From positions 1 to 64,000 of the forward strand of contig JBEKPS010000002.1 in NCBI GenBank assembly GCA_049520515.1: 64,000 nucleotides of DNA, read 5' to 3'. Shown in pieces: positions 42,948 through 51,419 of this stretch (positions are counted from its first letter, which is position 1; every line of letters starts with the position of its first letter). The DNA comes from JAFAMS01 sp049520515. GTDB lineage: Bacteria; Vulcanimicrobiota; Vulcanimicrobiia; Vulcanimicrobiales; Vulcanimicrobiaceae. The notes under the pieces are model-generated. The model ran no database searches and was not told where the DNA came from. It worked only from the letters and a program-made list of their open reading frames with translations. The translations under genes and the position numbers were made by a program.

Positions 42948-43031
42948 TCGTCCCGGGCCCCGACGGGGTCCACCTCGTCCGGGACGATGACGGGTCGGGA
43001 GATTTCCGGGGCTCACGGCTCCCTGCCGTGA
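42948..43031 (+). promoter_or_regulatory. Structured leader of rpsA (candidate autoregulatory RNA)
   Basis: TCGTCCCGG (42948-42956) pairs perfectly with CCGGGACGA (42979-42987), enclosing a nested GCCCC/GGGGT hairpin (42957-42969). A second perfect hairpin, TCACGGC-TCCCT-GCCGTGA (43013-43031), lies just before the AGGA site at 43039-43042. Ribosomal protein S1 represses its own translation in well-studied bacteria, so a structured leader here fits autoregulation. No gene was found in the 200 bases between mutM and rpsA. Confidence 0.5.
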
Positions 43032-43050
43032 TATTGATAGGAACATACAG

Positions 43051-44205
43051 ATCTCTACAACTGAAATTGCTCCGCCGAAACCGGCGGTAACTGAAGAAGA
43101 CCAACTCGCCCTCGAGCAACGGCTCTACGAAGAGAGCTTGAAAGTGCTCGACGAGGGTCAAGTCCTGACCGGCGTCATCGTCGCAAAGTATCAAGAAGAA
43201 TTGCTGGTCGACATCGGAGGCAAGTCGGAAGGCACGCTTCCGTTCCGCGAGCTGAGTCTCGCGATCGAGCCGAAGACGCTGAAGGTCGGCGATAAGCTCG
43301 AAGTGATGATTCACCGCATCGATGATGATGGTGAGCTGCTTCTCTCAGAACGGCGTGCACGCGCGCTGAAGACGTGGGAGAAAGTCATCGAAGCGCACGA
43401 GAACGATGAAGTGATCGAAGCAACGGTCACGCAAGTCGTCAAGGGCGGTGTCCTCGTCGATCTCGGCATGCGCGGATTTGTTCCCGCATCGCAGATTCGC
43501 CGGCAGCCTGTCGGCAATCTCGACGAACTCGTCGGAAAGCGTCTCCGCTTGAAAGTGATCGATCTCGATCACAAGCGTCATCGGGTCGTGCTTTCACAGC
43601 GCTTGGTTCTCGAAGAAGAGCTCAACGCCAAGAAGCAAGAGCTGCTCGGTACGCTCGAAGTCGGACAAATTCGCGAAGGCGTCGTCGTTCGATTGGCAGA
43701 GTTCGGCGCATTCGTCGATCTCGGCGGCGTGGATGGTCTCATTCACAATAGCGAGCTGTCGTACGCGCGCATCAAGCATCCGTCCGAGGTCGTCAAGATC
43801 GGTGACGTGGTGCAGGTCGAAGTCATGAAGTTCGATCCCGAAGCGAAGAAGGTCAGCTTGTCGCTCAAGCACGCGCTGCCCGATCCCTGGCTGCAACATG
43901 CAGATCAGCTGGTCGAAGGCAACAAGCTCGTTGCGCAAGTCGTCAAGGTTACGCCGAACTATATCCTCGTCGAGATCGTCCCCGGTGTTCTGGCGATGGT
44001 CCCTAAGGGTGAGTTCGACCCGAGCGCGCAGTACAGCCCCGGCCAAGAAGTCGAGGTCACGCTGCTGACGATCAATCAGAGCACGCGACGCATCACGGGC
44101 TCGATCCAACACGTAGCCGACATCTCTCCGGAAGAGATCGCAGACTACACGCTCGACGATGGCGCTCCCTTAGGCAACGTCGCGGAGACCGTCGAAGTCG
44201 AATAA
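43051..44205 (+). CDS. rpsA: Ribosomal protein S1 (four S1 domains), probable ATC start
   Basis: Four S1 RNA-binding domains run in order from about residues 30 to 365, for example GVIVAKYQEELLVDIGGKSEG, ATVTQVVKGGVLVDLGMRGFVPASQI and GVVVRLAEFGAFVDLGGVDGLIHNSEL. S1 helps the 30S subunit bind mRNA. No ATG, GTG or TTG in this frame lies between a TGA at 42988 and TTG 43138. ATC 43051, read as start, gives an S-T-T-E-I-A-P-P-K-P N-terminus and has AGGA 8 bases upstream. TTG 43138 is the alternative and would still include all four domains. Confidence 0.93.
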   Translation: MSTTEIAPPKPAVTEEDQLALEQRLYEESLKVLDEGQVLTGVIVAKYQEELLVDIGGKSEGTLPFRELSLAIEPKTLKVGDKLEVMIHRIDDDGELLLSERRARALKTWEKVIEAHENDEVIEATVTQVVKGGVLVDLGMRGFVPASQIRRQPVGNLDELVGKRLRLKVIDLDHKRHRVVLSQRLVLEEELNAKKQELLGTLEVGQIREGVVVRLAEFGAFVDLGGVDGLIHNSELSYARIKHPSEVVKIGDVVQVEVMKFDPEAKKVSLSLKHALPDPWLQHADQLVEGNKLVAQVVKVTPNYILVEIVPGVLAMVPKGEFDPSAQYSPGQEVEVTLLTINQSTRRITGSIQHVADISPEEIADYTLDDGAPLGNVAETVEVE

Positions 44206-44217
44206 GCGAAGGGCGCG

Positions 44218-44703
44218 ATGACCGAAGTCTACGGAACGATTACCGTCAAAGCGCCTTATTCGGTTGCCCTCGATTCGATTGTGCGGCGCTTACGCTTGAA
44301 GGAGCACCGCCTCAAACTCAGCGTGCCGCTCGCGACGCTTGGATTCGGTGCGAATCTCGGGATCGAGCGCGAGGTCGACGTGAAGTTCGTTGCGGTCCAC
44401 GGACACAAGGGTGAGCGCATTTTGCACGACGAGCTGCAGTTCGTGTGGGAGCCCGAAGGTGGCGGACCGTTTCCGACCTTCACCGGGACGCTCAAGATGC
44501 ATCCGCTCGGGAACGACAGCGAGATCGTGCTCAGCGGCGAATATCAACCGCCGCTTGGTATCGTTGGTGAAGCGTTCGATGCGGTGATCGGTAAGCGTAT
44601 CGCTGAGGCCACGTGTCAGGTGCTGCTTGATACGCTGCAGCAAGAGCTCGAGGCGGATTTTTCCGCCGTTAAAGAGACGATCGAGGAATCGCCACCCCAC
44701 TAA
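44218..44703 (+). CDS. SRPBCC-like ligand-binding fold protein, unknown function
   Basis: A 161-residue soluble protein. Long β-strands early in the chain (VYGTITVKAPYSVALDSIV, VDVKFVAVHGHKG) and a C-terminal helix after SGEYQPPLGIVGEAFDAVIGK match the SRPBCC (START-like) pattern. It lies between rpsA and coaE, 12 bases after rpsA and 2 bases before coaE, so it is probably cotranscribed. No ligand can be named. Confidence 0.75.
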   Translation: MTEVYGTITVKAPYSVALDSIVRRLRLKEHRLKLSVPLATLGFGANLGIEREVDVKFVAVHGHKGERILHDELQFVWEPEGGGPFPTFTGTLKMHPLGNDSEIVLSGEYQPPLGIVGEAFDAVIGKRIAEATCQVLLDTLQQELEADFSAVKETIEESPPH

Positions 44704-44705
44704 TA

Positions 44706-45317
44706 ATGTTGCGCGTGGGGCTCACCGGCGGAATTGGCTCGGGAAAGAGCGAGGTAGCGCGTACGTTCGCGCAGCTCGGCGCGACGATTATCGACGCCGA
44801 TCAGCTTGCGCGTGAAGTCGTCGAGCCTGGGACACCAGGCTTTACTGCGATTGCAGCGCGGTGGCCACAGGTGATTCGTAATGGCGGGATCGATCGCGCG
44901 GCGCTGGCCGCAATCGTATTTTCGGATCAAGGCGAGCGCGATGCCCTGAACGCCATCGTTCATCCCGCCGTGCGAGCACGCGCGTCCGAAATTGAGACCG
45001 AAGCCGGCGACGACATCGCGGTGCACGTCGTTCCACTGCTCTTCGAGGGTGACTATTGGAAGCAGTGCGACGCGACGGTCGTTGTTATAGCGCCGGTCGA
45101 AACGCGGATTGCGCGCGTCGTGGCGCGAGACGGCGTAAGCCGTGATGACGTCATAAAACGAATGGCTGCGCAAATCGATCCGGAAATCGCACGCGCGAGA
45201 GCGACGTACGTCATCGAGAACGCGGGAGAGCGCTCTGCGCTGGAAGCGGCATCGCGCGCGGTATGGTCGTCGCTTCAGGATCGGAATTATCAGACGCCGG
45301 GGCAAACCGGTCGATGA
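44706..45317 (+). CDS. coaE: Dephospho-CoA kinase
   Basis: A 203-residue P-loop kinase (LTGGIGSGKSEVARTFAQLG) with the CoaE-specific IDADQLAREVVEPGTPGF and HPAVRARASEI, then VVPLLFEGDYWKQCD. It makes CoA from dephospho-CoA, the last step of the pathway. polA-mutM-coaE proximity is common in bacteria. Its last 107 bases overlap, antisense, the end of the BsuPI-domain gene. Confidence 0.96.
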   Translation: MLRVGLTGGIGSGKSEVARTFAQLGATIIDADQLAREVVEPGTPGFTAIAARWPQVIRNGGIDRAALAAIVFSDQGERDALNAIVHPAVRARASEIETEAGDDIAVHVVPLLFEGDYWKQCDATVVVIAPVETRIARVVARDGVSRDDVIKRMAAQIDPEIARARATYVIENAGERSALEAASRAVWSSLQDRNYQTPGQTGR

Positions 45318-45939
45318 CGAACTTTCGCTGATTTAGTACCGTTTGCATGATCCCGCGGGCGATGAATGTGCCTTGCGGACGAATGCCCAGCGGTGCCGTG
45401 ATCGCGACGCGTCCCGTGTCGTCACGCAAATAGGTGATTGCGCCTTCGCGTTCGGGCGTTCCGGAGATCGTCGCAAGAGCGGGCTTTGCCGCCGCAAGGA
45501 CGGAGTCGATGGTTTGCGGCGCATCCAGCACCAGCGGAATGTCTGTTGAAAGCGTCGTCGAGGTGCTCGCCATCTCAACGTGTATCGTGTACCGCGCCGG
45601 CGCCGCAAGCGCTCGATGGTCGTCGGTTAAGCCGCTCCAAGCGTACGTCGCGATGTTCGTACGCCCAACGGGGAAGATCATCTTGCGATGTAGCTCGATC
45701 GGGTTATGTCCCGTTCGCGAATCGAAGAGAACCTGTCCGCCCGCATCGTGGATTTGAATCTCGAAGAGATCCGGTGAGGGAAACTCGAGCGTGATCGGCG
45801 CGCGCGTCCGGTTCGTCACGGTCAGCGAGACCGCCACGGGGACAAGCGAGGCTGCGTGCAACGGCGCGGCCGTAACGGTCAACGTCAGCGGTTGCGGAGT
45901 CGATGCTGCGAGACCTATTGCGAAAATGAGTGCGATCAC
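45211..45939 (-). CDS. Exported BsuPI-like domain protein
   Basis: 242 residues with an N-terminal signal segment (MIALIFAIGLAASTPQP). The core (LVPVAVSLTVTNRTRAPITLEFPSPDLFEIQIHDAGGQVLFD…MIFPVGRTNIATYAWSGL) is a BsuPI-type immunoglobulin-like domain (intracellular proteinase inhibitor family). The final 30 or so residues (DNSDPEATTIPRAMPLPAQ…) look like non-domain sequence read antisense through coaE. The start overlaps the deacylase stop (ATGA), so it is translated after it. Confidence 0.78.
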   Translation of the reverse strand: MIALIFAIGLAASTPQPLTLTVTAAPLHAASLVPVAVSLTVTNRTRAPITLEFPSPDLFEIQIHDAGGQVLFDSRTGHNPIELHRKMIFPVGRTNIATYAWSGLTDDHRALAAPARYTIHVEMASTSTTLSTDIPLVLDAPQTIDSVLAAAKPALATISGTPEREGAITYLRDDTGRVAITAPLGIRPQGTFIARGIMQTVLNQRKFVIDRFAPASDNSDPEATTIPRAMPLPAQSALPRSR

Positions 45940-47525
45940 AGTGGTCCCCCTCCGCGCAGCACGCGTCCTGGACGAGCCTGCGTCATTCTGCCGTCGCGCA
46001 TCACGGGCGAGCCGTTCACAAAGACGTGTGCGATTCCTTCGGCGGCGACGTAGGGCTGCTCGTATGTCGCGCGATCACCGATCCGCGCGGGGTCAAAAAC
46101 AACCAAATCGGCGTATGCGTTTTGCGCGATGCTACCACGTCCGCGCAGGTTGAAGAGTGATGCGGGCAGTGAGGTCATCCGCCGCACAGCCTCTTCATTC
46201 GTGAGCGTTTTGCGCTCGCGAACAAACCTGCGGAAGACACGCGGAAAGCAGCCGAATGCGCGCGGGTGCGGTACACCCTCGCGGGTGACACCTGAGAATC
46301 CACGCGTCGATGCGTCGCTTGCAACGGCACAGAACGACGCCGAGAGGACGCTCGCAACGTCATCTTCATCCATTGCAAAGAACGCGGCTTGTACGTGCAG
46401 ACGTTCCTCGACCAACAGATCCAGTGCCGCGCGGGCGGGTTTGACGCCCCGCAGGTAAGCGATCTCGTCGATGCGCTTTCCGGCCAGCTCCTCGTTTCGT
46501 GAGCTACGCACGTCCGTGATCAAGATATCGTGCCATTCTTGCGGCGTGAAGCGCATCTCCAGCGCTAAGAGCACCGCAGTCGCAGTCTTCGGATCGTGCA
46601 AACGCTCGAGTGTCGCTTTCGGGCCACCGTCGCGAATGTCGTCCGGCAAAATCGTATCGAGATCGGTCCACATCGCGACGTAAGGATAGGCGTCGCACGC
46701 GATGCTCGCTCCGGCGGCGCGAGCGCGGTCGACGATCTCGAGGGTTCGATGGACCTTGCCCCAGTTGCGGCGCCACGCGGCCTTGTGATGCGAGAGTTGC
46801 ACCATGACATCGGCGCGCGCACCGACTGCGAGTGCTTCTTCGACGGCCTCAATCAGCCGGTCGCCTTCATCGCGAATGTGGGACGCGTAGAGCGGCGCTC
46901 CGGCTTCGCGAGCGGCGATCGCGCAGCTTAGAAGCTCTTCCAGATCGGCGTAACGTCCCGGTTCGTAGATCAAGCCGCTCGAAACACCGACCGCGCCTTC
47001 CTCGATCGCTTCGCGCACCAGACGCGTTTGCGACTGAAGCTCGTCGCGTTCAAGTCGACGATCTGCAGGGCCGGCGATGCACGCGCGCGTCGTACCAAGT
47101 CCGACAAGCGATGCAACGTTAAGCGCAACGCCCGAGCGTTCAACTTCTCCAAAGAACTCATCGAATGAAGTCCATTCGACCTCAATACCAATCCGTTTTA
47201 CCGCAGCGTTCTTACGTTCGCTCGCATAGCCGAGTAGCGGTGCAATCGAGGAGCCGCAATTGCCGCCGATTTCCGTCGTAACGCCTTGCGTTATCTTACC
47301 CGCAGCTGCGTCACCGATGAGCCAATTCTCATCAGAGTGCGAATGAATGTCGATGAATCCCGGTGCGAGTGCGAGACCGCTGCACGGAATACGTTCGAAC
47401 GCATCGTGCGCAGAAAGTTCGCCAATGAGCACGACGCGATCGTCAAAGGTAGCTACATCTGCGACGTATGGTGTCTTCCCAGAACCGTCGTAGACGCTTG
47501 CTCGCTCAAATATGTACTTGAGCAT
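45936..47525 (-). CDS. N-acyl-D-amino-acid deacylase (D-aminoacylase) family amidohydrolase
   Basis: A 529-residue urease-superfamily enzyme: metal-binding FIDIHSHSDEN, GVTTEIGGNCGSSIAP, the EGAVGVSSGLIYEPG region, SHHKAAWRRNWG and the C-terminal DLVVFDP. These fit D-aminoacylase/dihydroorotase-like deacylases using one or two zinc ions. It likely hydrolyses N-acyl-D-amino acids. Upstream of the BsuPI protein gene, 4-base overlap. Confidence 0.93.
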   Translation of the reverse strand: MLKYIFERASVYDGSGKTPYVADVATFDDRVVLIGELSAHDAFERIPCSGLALAPGFIDIHSHSDENWLIGDAAAGKITQGVTTEIGGNCGSSIAPLLGYASERKNAAVKRIGIEVEWTSFDEFFGEVERSGVALNVASLVGLGTTRACIAGPADRRLERDELQSQTRLVREAIEEGAVGVSSGLIYEPGRYADLEELLSCAIAAREAGAPLYASHIRDEGDRLIEAVEEALAVGARADVMVQLSHHKAAWRRNWGKVHRTLEIVDRARAAGASIACDAYPYVAMWTDLDTILPDDIRDGGPKATLERLHDPKTATAVLLALEMRFTPQEWHDILITDVRSSRNEELAGKRIDEIAYLRGVKPARAALDLLVEERLHVQAAFFAMDEDDVASVLSASFCAVASDASTRGFSGVTREGVPHPRAFGCFPRVFRRFVRERKTLTNEEAVRRMTSLPASLFNLRGRGSIAQNAYADLVVFDPARIGDRATYEQPYVAAEGIAHVFVNGSPVMRDGRMTQARPGRVLRGGGPL

Positions 47526-47592
47526 TGGCGTTTAGTCGCTTGCTGCGGGGGGAACGAACCACGGAGTCGCTCGATGCGGGCCGGGGGAGTCA

Positions 47593-47943
47593 ATGCCAAC
47601 CGACAAGGGTAAAGACGTGACTGAACGCACACAGACCGAAAAAGAAAATGATGGCGGTGAAATGTCGGTGCGTGAAGCTGGCAAAAAAGGCGGCGACACC
47701 GTACGCGATCGCTACGGTTCAGGCTTTTACGAAAAGATCGGTCGCAAAGGCGGTCAAGTAACTCGCGAGCGACACGGCGCGGAGTTCTACGAGGCGATCG
47801 GCCAAAAAGGCGGCAAGGTCGTCAAGAACAAGTACGGCTCGGACTTCTACGAAGAGATCGGCCACAAAGGCGGTCAGAAAGTCAAGAAGCTGATCGCGGA
47901 AGCGAAAAAGACGCTCGCAGCCGAGGAACAAAAGAAGTCTTAA
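47593..47943 (+). CDS. KGG-repeat stress-response protein (Con-10/GsiB type)
   Basis: 116 residues, strongly hydrophilic, with four KGG repeats spaced about 20-22 residues apart, such as EAGKKGGDTVRDRYG, FYEKIGRKGGQVTRE, FYEAIGQKGGKVVKN and FYEEIGHKGGQKVKK. This is the general stress protein GsiB/conidiation-10 motif, usually induced by desiccation or starvation. A strong GGGGGAG site precedes ATG 47593. The remaining N-terminus is charged and disordered. Confidence 0.93.
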   Translation: MPTDKGKDVTERTQTEKENDGGEMSVREAGKKGGDTVRDRYGSGFYEKIGRKGGQVTRERHGAEFYEAIGQKGGKVVKNKYGSDFYEEIGHKGGQKVKKLIAEAKKTLAAEEQKKS

Positions 47944-48467
47944 CGGCACGCGCCGAGACGAACGAGCCGGCGCGCTTCTTCGAACGTATCGCGATCGGTA
48001 GCGCTACCGGCTGCGATGAGATTGAATGCGACGCGTCCGTTCGACCACAGTGCGCCTTGTTTTCCGGCTGCGCCGCCGTCGATGTCGTATGACGTGATCT
48101 GACAGTTGTCGATCGTCGCGACGTTGCGCGGGCCGGGTAATCCGTTGCCCGGCCATTGCCTGAGCACGTAGGCTTCGCGCTTCGAGACGTACTCGAATCC
48201 GATGCCGCGATTCTGACGCGTATCGTCGCCGCCGTTATAGGCGGGGATGACTGCGGTCTCGACGATTTCACGGGCCGGAATAAATGGGCGAAAGTCGATG
48301 CCTTCCAGCGCTGAGCGCAACGGCATCACCTCGCCGCGATGCGAAAGATACGTATCGCTCGTCGGTGTCGCGTCGGGCGAGGCGCCGCCGCCGCCTTTTC
48401 CGCTGCATGCCGACACCACGAGAACGAGAATGAAGCACGCGATCAACGAACTGCGCATGCCAGTCAC
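47940..48467 (-). CDS. Lipoprotein of unknown function
   Basis: A 175-residue lipoprotein with lipobox VSAC (LIACFILVLVVSACSGKGG) followed by a Gly/Ser-rich spacer. I do not recognise the domain. It has Cys residues in TIDNCQITS and LGACR. Its start overlaps the lptC stop by 4 bases, making it the last gene of the envelope block. It converges with the KGG gene, stop codons overlapping. Confidence 0.78.
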   Translation of the reverse strand: MTGMRSSLIACFILVLVVSACSGKGGGGASPDATPTSDTYLSHRGEVMPLRSALEGIDFRPFIPAREIVETAVIPAYNGGDDTRQNRGIGFEYVSKREAYVLRQWPGNGLPGPRNVATIDNCQITSYDIDGGAAGKQGALWSNGRVAFNLIAAGSATDRDTFEEARRLVRLGACR

Positions 48468-48994
48468 GGTTGGGCGGCCCCCTGAATCTTCCCTATGGTG
48501 TACTGCCCTTTGCTCAGGTCAACCGTGACGTTGGAAACCGTGAGACGCTCATGGCCGCTGCCGACGGTCGCGTCGCCCGGGATGCTCAATGTCTGATTGG
48601 CTTCGGTCCAGACCGCGTAGCTTGCATCGAAGGTCCGGATCTTGCCGTGGTCATCGACGTCGAAATGCACGGGGCCGTTCACGGTGAAATCGTGGCTGAG
48701 CGAGTTGTAAATCGCGCGGTCCGCATGCATTCGCACGAAAGGCTTACCGTTTTTCAGATAGACGCCGTCGTGGATGCCGTCGATCTGTTGCGTGACGCCG
48801 TCCTGCAACGTCGTCGCGCTATTGTACGTGAATTGCCAGGATGCGAATTGCGCGCGCCGCCCTTGTGCTTGGCCCTCGTTCATCGTTTGCGTTTGGGTCG
48901 GCGGCGGAAGATCTTCTTCGCCGGCACGCCACAACGCAAAGCCGAGGCCGAGCAGCAAACCGATCGTAGCGATTAACGCGAGACGTTTGACCAT
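48464..48994 (-). CDS. lptC: LPS export protein LptC
   Basis: A 176-residue membrane-anchored protein from ATG 48994 (MVKRLALIATIGLLLGLGFALW), a single N-terminal helix followed by β-jellyroll-type strands (DGVYLKNGKPFVRMHADRAIYNS…DFTVNGPVHFDVDD). This matches LptC/YrbK. It links the LptBFG pump to LptA and carries LPS across the periplasm. The first residues overlap the end of lnt by 22 bases. Confidence 0.85.
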   Translation of the reverse strand: MVKRLALIATIGLLLGLGFALWRAGEEDLPPPTQTQTMNEGQAQGRRAQFASWQFTYNSATTLQDGVTQQIDGIHDGVYLKNGKPFVRMHADRAIYNSLSHDFTVNGPVHFDVDDHGKIRTFDASYAVWTEANQTLSIPGDATVGSGHERLTVSNVTVDLSKGQYTIGKIQGAAQP

Positions 48995-50544
48995 CGCCGA
49001 CCGATGATGAGCGCGAGGACGTAAAATCCGAACAGAGCGTACGCAACATTCCACGGACCGATCGTTGCGAAGAGCGTTGGAGCCGGCGGCCCAACAAACC
49101 CGCTCACGACGACTTGCTCGTCGAGGTTCGAGCGCTGCGTCCATCTTCCGTCGGGCGCAATGATCCCCGAGATGCCCGTGGCTGCCGCGCGCAGCACCCA
49201 ACGTCCGCTTTCAATCGCCCGGATTTGCGCGATCTGCGCGTGCTGATATGGCCCGGCGCTTTCGCCAAACCAGCCATCGTCGGTTGAAATTGCGAGCAGG
49301 CTCGCGCCGCGTACGAGCTGATCGTGTACGACGTCGGAAAACGCTGATTCCCAGCAGATCAGCGGCGCAACCTCGAGCGGACCGGCTGGAATGACGGATG
49401 GTTCGCGGCCCGGAACTTGCCGCCCCATTTGATCGAGATACGGAAACCATGCGAGCAACGAGCTTCCGACGGGGATCCACTCGGCAAACGGCACGAGCTG
49501 GCGCTTACGATAGATCTCATCGAGCATGCCGTTCGGCGCGAAAAAGTACAGCGCGTTGTGCAGACCGTCGGTCGAGAGTTGGAGCGATCCAACCGCGATC
49601 GTCGCGTTTAAGCTATGCGCGAGCTCACCGAAGCGATTGCGGACCTGTTGCGCGGCCGGAACGTCTTTGGGCGCGAGCCCGTTATCGTCGCCGATCGCCG
49701 CGGTAATGACGGTTTCCGGCCACAATACGAAAACCGGATGTGAGGCCTGCGTCGCTTGCGTCAACTCGATGTAGCGTGAGAGCGCGAGGAGAAACGACTG
49801 CGGATCCCATTTTGTTTGCTGCCGGATGTTGCCTTGAATCGCGGAAACCGGAATCGTTGCCGGCGCGGCGTGTCGAGCCGGCCAGAAGATAAATGCAGCC
49901 AACGTCACGAGTGCGATTCCGGCCAGAGCGCCGAGCGTCTGCGCAGCACGCGTGCGGTTGATGATGTACGAAGCGATAACGGCGCCGATCGCGCCGACGA
50001 TAAACGTAACGAAGATCGAACCGCCGTACGCGGCCAGAGGCGCGAAGATGCTCGATGCCTGGGAGTAACCGATCTGCGCGAACGGCACTCCGAGCATCCC
50101 GACTGAACGGAGCCACTCCGCGACCGCGAATGCTGCCGCTCCAGCAAACGCTCCCAGAAGTCCCGGGGCGCGCGAATAGACGAGCGACGCGAAGGCGCCG
50201 GCAAAGGCGAATGCGAGCGCGTCGCCGACCGCCGGACCCAGCACGGTCACGAAGCCATAGGGGCCGACCAAGCTCGCGGCGGTCACGCCAAACCACGAGT
50301 ACATGATCGTGAAAAATAAAGAGCCGCTGAGAAGGCCGATCCAGAACGCGGTGCGAGCGGGAGTCACGAACCATGACCAAAAAAGCCCGGCCATTGCAAG
50401 CGGCGCGATCCAAGCCCAGTCCAGTTTTGGGAATGCTGCCGTCAACGCAACTGCGGACGCGACCGAGATCAAGAGTGCGACGGTACGCGTTGAGGACAGA
50501 ATGTTACGGTCGATTGGTCTAGTTTTCTCTCTCGTTGCGATCAT
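48973..50544 (-). CDS. lnt: Apolipoprotein N-acyltransferase
   Basis: About 523 residues from ATG 50544. Six membrane helices make up the first half. The nitrilase-like catalytic domain in the second half has the glutamate of FVLWPETVI, the lysine of YRKRQLVPFAEWIP and the cysteine of PLICWESAFSD. Lnt adds the third fatty acid to lipoproteins, and its presence supports a diderm envelope. Its 5' end overlaps the start of the divergent lipoprotein gene by 44 bases. Confidence 0.93.
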   Translation of the reverse strand: MIATREKTRPIDRNILSSTRTVALLISVASAVALTAAFPKLDWAWIAPLAMAGLFWSWFVTPARTAFWIGLLSGSLFFTIMYSWFGVTAASLVGPYGFVTVLGPAVGDALAFAFAGAFASLVYSRAPGLLGAFAGAAAFAVAEWLRSVGMLGVPFAQIGYSQASSIFAPLAAYGGSIFVTFIVGAIGAVIASYIINRTRAAQTLGALAGIALVTLAAFIFWPARHAAPATIPVSAIQGNIRQQTKWDPQSFLLALSRYIELTQATQASHPVFVLWPETVITAAIGDDNGLAPKDVPAAQQVRNRFGELAHSLNATIAVGSLQLSTDGLHNALYFFAPNGMLDEIYRKRQLVPFAEWIPVGSSLLAWFPYLDQMGRQVPGREPSVIPAGPLEVAPLICWESAFSDVVHDQLVRGASLLAISTDDGWFGESAGPYQHAQIAQIRAIESGRWVLRAAATGISGIIAPDGRWTQRSNLDEQVVVSGFVGPPAPTLFATIGPWNVAYALFGFYVLALIIGRRWSNVSR

Positions 50545-51247
50545 GCTTGCTGCGTGCGGGCGCCAAGTGACGTTCCCCCCTGCGGGCGAAATCGCCGGCC
50601 TGCCGGCGGGCAACATGCTGATCCGCTACACAGTTCAGGGTCCTTTCGACTTCACAGACTATACGTATGCCATCGTGTTCAATACGAGCGGCAACGGAGG
50701 TACTCCGTATGCGAACACGCAGTTCAACGGCGGCTTCTTGAACTATTCGTTCGCGTGGTTCGTCGGCGGAAAATTCGGCACGGTTCAGAGCCCGCCCGTC
50801 TTGCTGCAATACTATCTGACTCCCGGCAGTACAACCAACGTCGGGACGCAGCAAATCGTTGTCCCACTCAACCTGGCGACGCTTACCCTGAACAGTAACG
50901 GGCAGAACACTCAGTTTACCTTGCTGTTCTCACGCTCGCTCTTCGATCGCCCGCCGATCGGTTCGCCCGCGCCCTCGCCGACGGCGAGCGCAGCCAGCTC
51001 CTGCAGCGTGCAGTATACGTACATCTGTGACACCTGGTACGTCAACTTCTTCATCCTCAATTCGAGTGGCGTGCCGCTCGAGGCACTCGGACTCAACGGA
51101 GTCAACGACACGAGCTTCTCGTTGCAGTTGCCGACGAGTACGATTTTTGATTACGTCAACCAACTAACTGTTCCGGCAGGTGCGATTGGGCCCGGACAAG
51201 CCAACATCAGCCTCGCCGGCGGAGAGATTAAGAACGCATTTCCATGA
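50501..51247 (+). CDS. Lipoprotein of unknown function
   Basis: 248 residues from ATG 50501 (preceded by AGGA) with lipobox ACG-type (VAIMLAACGRQ). The mature part is β-rich (LIRYTVQGPFDFTDYTYAIVFNTSG) with a short Ser/Pro/Ala linker. It lies on the opposite strand to the Lpt/Lnt block. Its stop overlaps the metallothionein start (ATGA), so both are probably made from one transcript. Function unknown. Confidence 0.8.
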   Translation: MLRSIGLVFSLVAIMLAACGRQVTFPPAGEIAGLPAGNMLIRYTVQGPFDFTDYTYAIVFNTSGNGGTPYANTQFNGGFLNYSFAWFVGGKFGTVQSPPVLLQYYLTPGSTTNVGTQQIVVPLNLATLTLNSNGQNTQFTLLFSRSLFDRPPIGSPAPSPTASAASSCSVQYTYICDTWYVNFFILNSSGVPLEALGLNGVNDTSFSLQLPTSTIFDYVNQLTVPAGAIGPGQANISLAGGEIKNAFP

Positions 51248-51408
51248 GCAATAAAGAGACAATCGAGTGCGCCAACGCCACGTGCAATTGTATGGTTACG
51301 GAAGTGATCGACACGGAAGCGTTTTGCAGTGACTACTGCAAAGACGCCGACGAAGCCGAAGAGATGGATTCCTGCGCGTGCGGTCACCCGCCATGCGACG
51401 ACCGCTAG
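51244..51408 (+). CDS. Small metallothionein-like cysteine-rich protein (54 residues)
   Basis: The 54-codon frame from ATG 51244 (overlapping the lipoprotein stop) to TAG 51408 has eight cysteines: IECANATCNCMV, FCSDYCKDA and SCACGHPPC. The pattern, with a central FCSxxC and a C-terminal CxCGHxxC, matches the bacterial metallothionein fold (SmtA/BmtA). It would bind zinc or cadmium through cysteines plus the final histidine. Confidence 0.8.
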   Translation: MSNKETIECANATCNCMVTEVIDTEAFCSDYCKDADEAEEMDSCACGHPPCDDR

Positions 51409-51419
51409 TGGGACGACCG

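Noticed and set aside
42437..42973. Minus-strand frame over mutM and the rpsA leader
   Set aside because: Antisense to mutM and without domain features; the leader bases are better explained by RNA structure.
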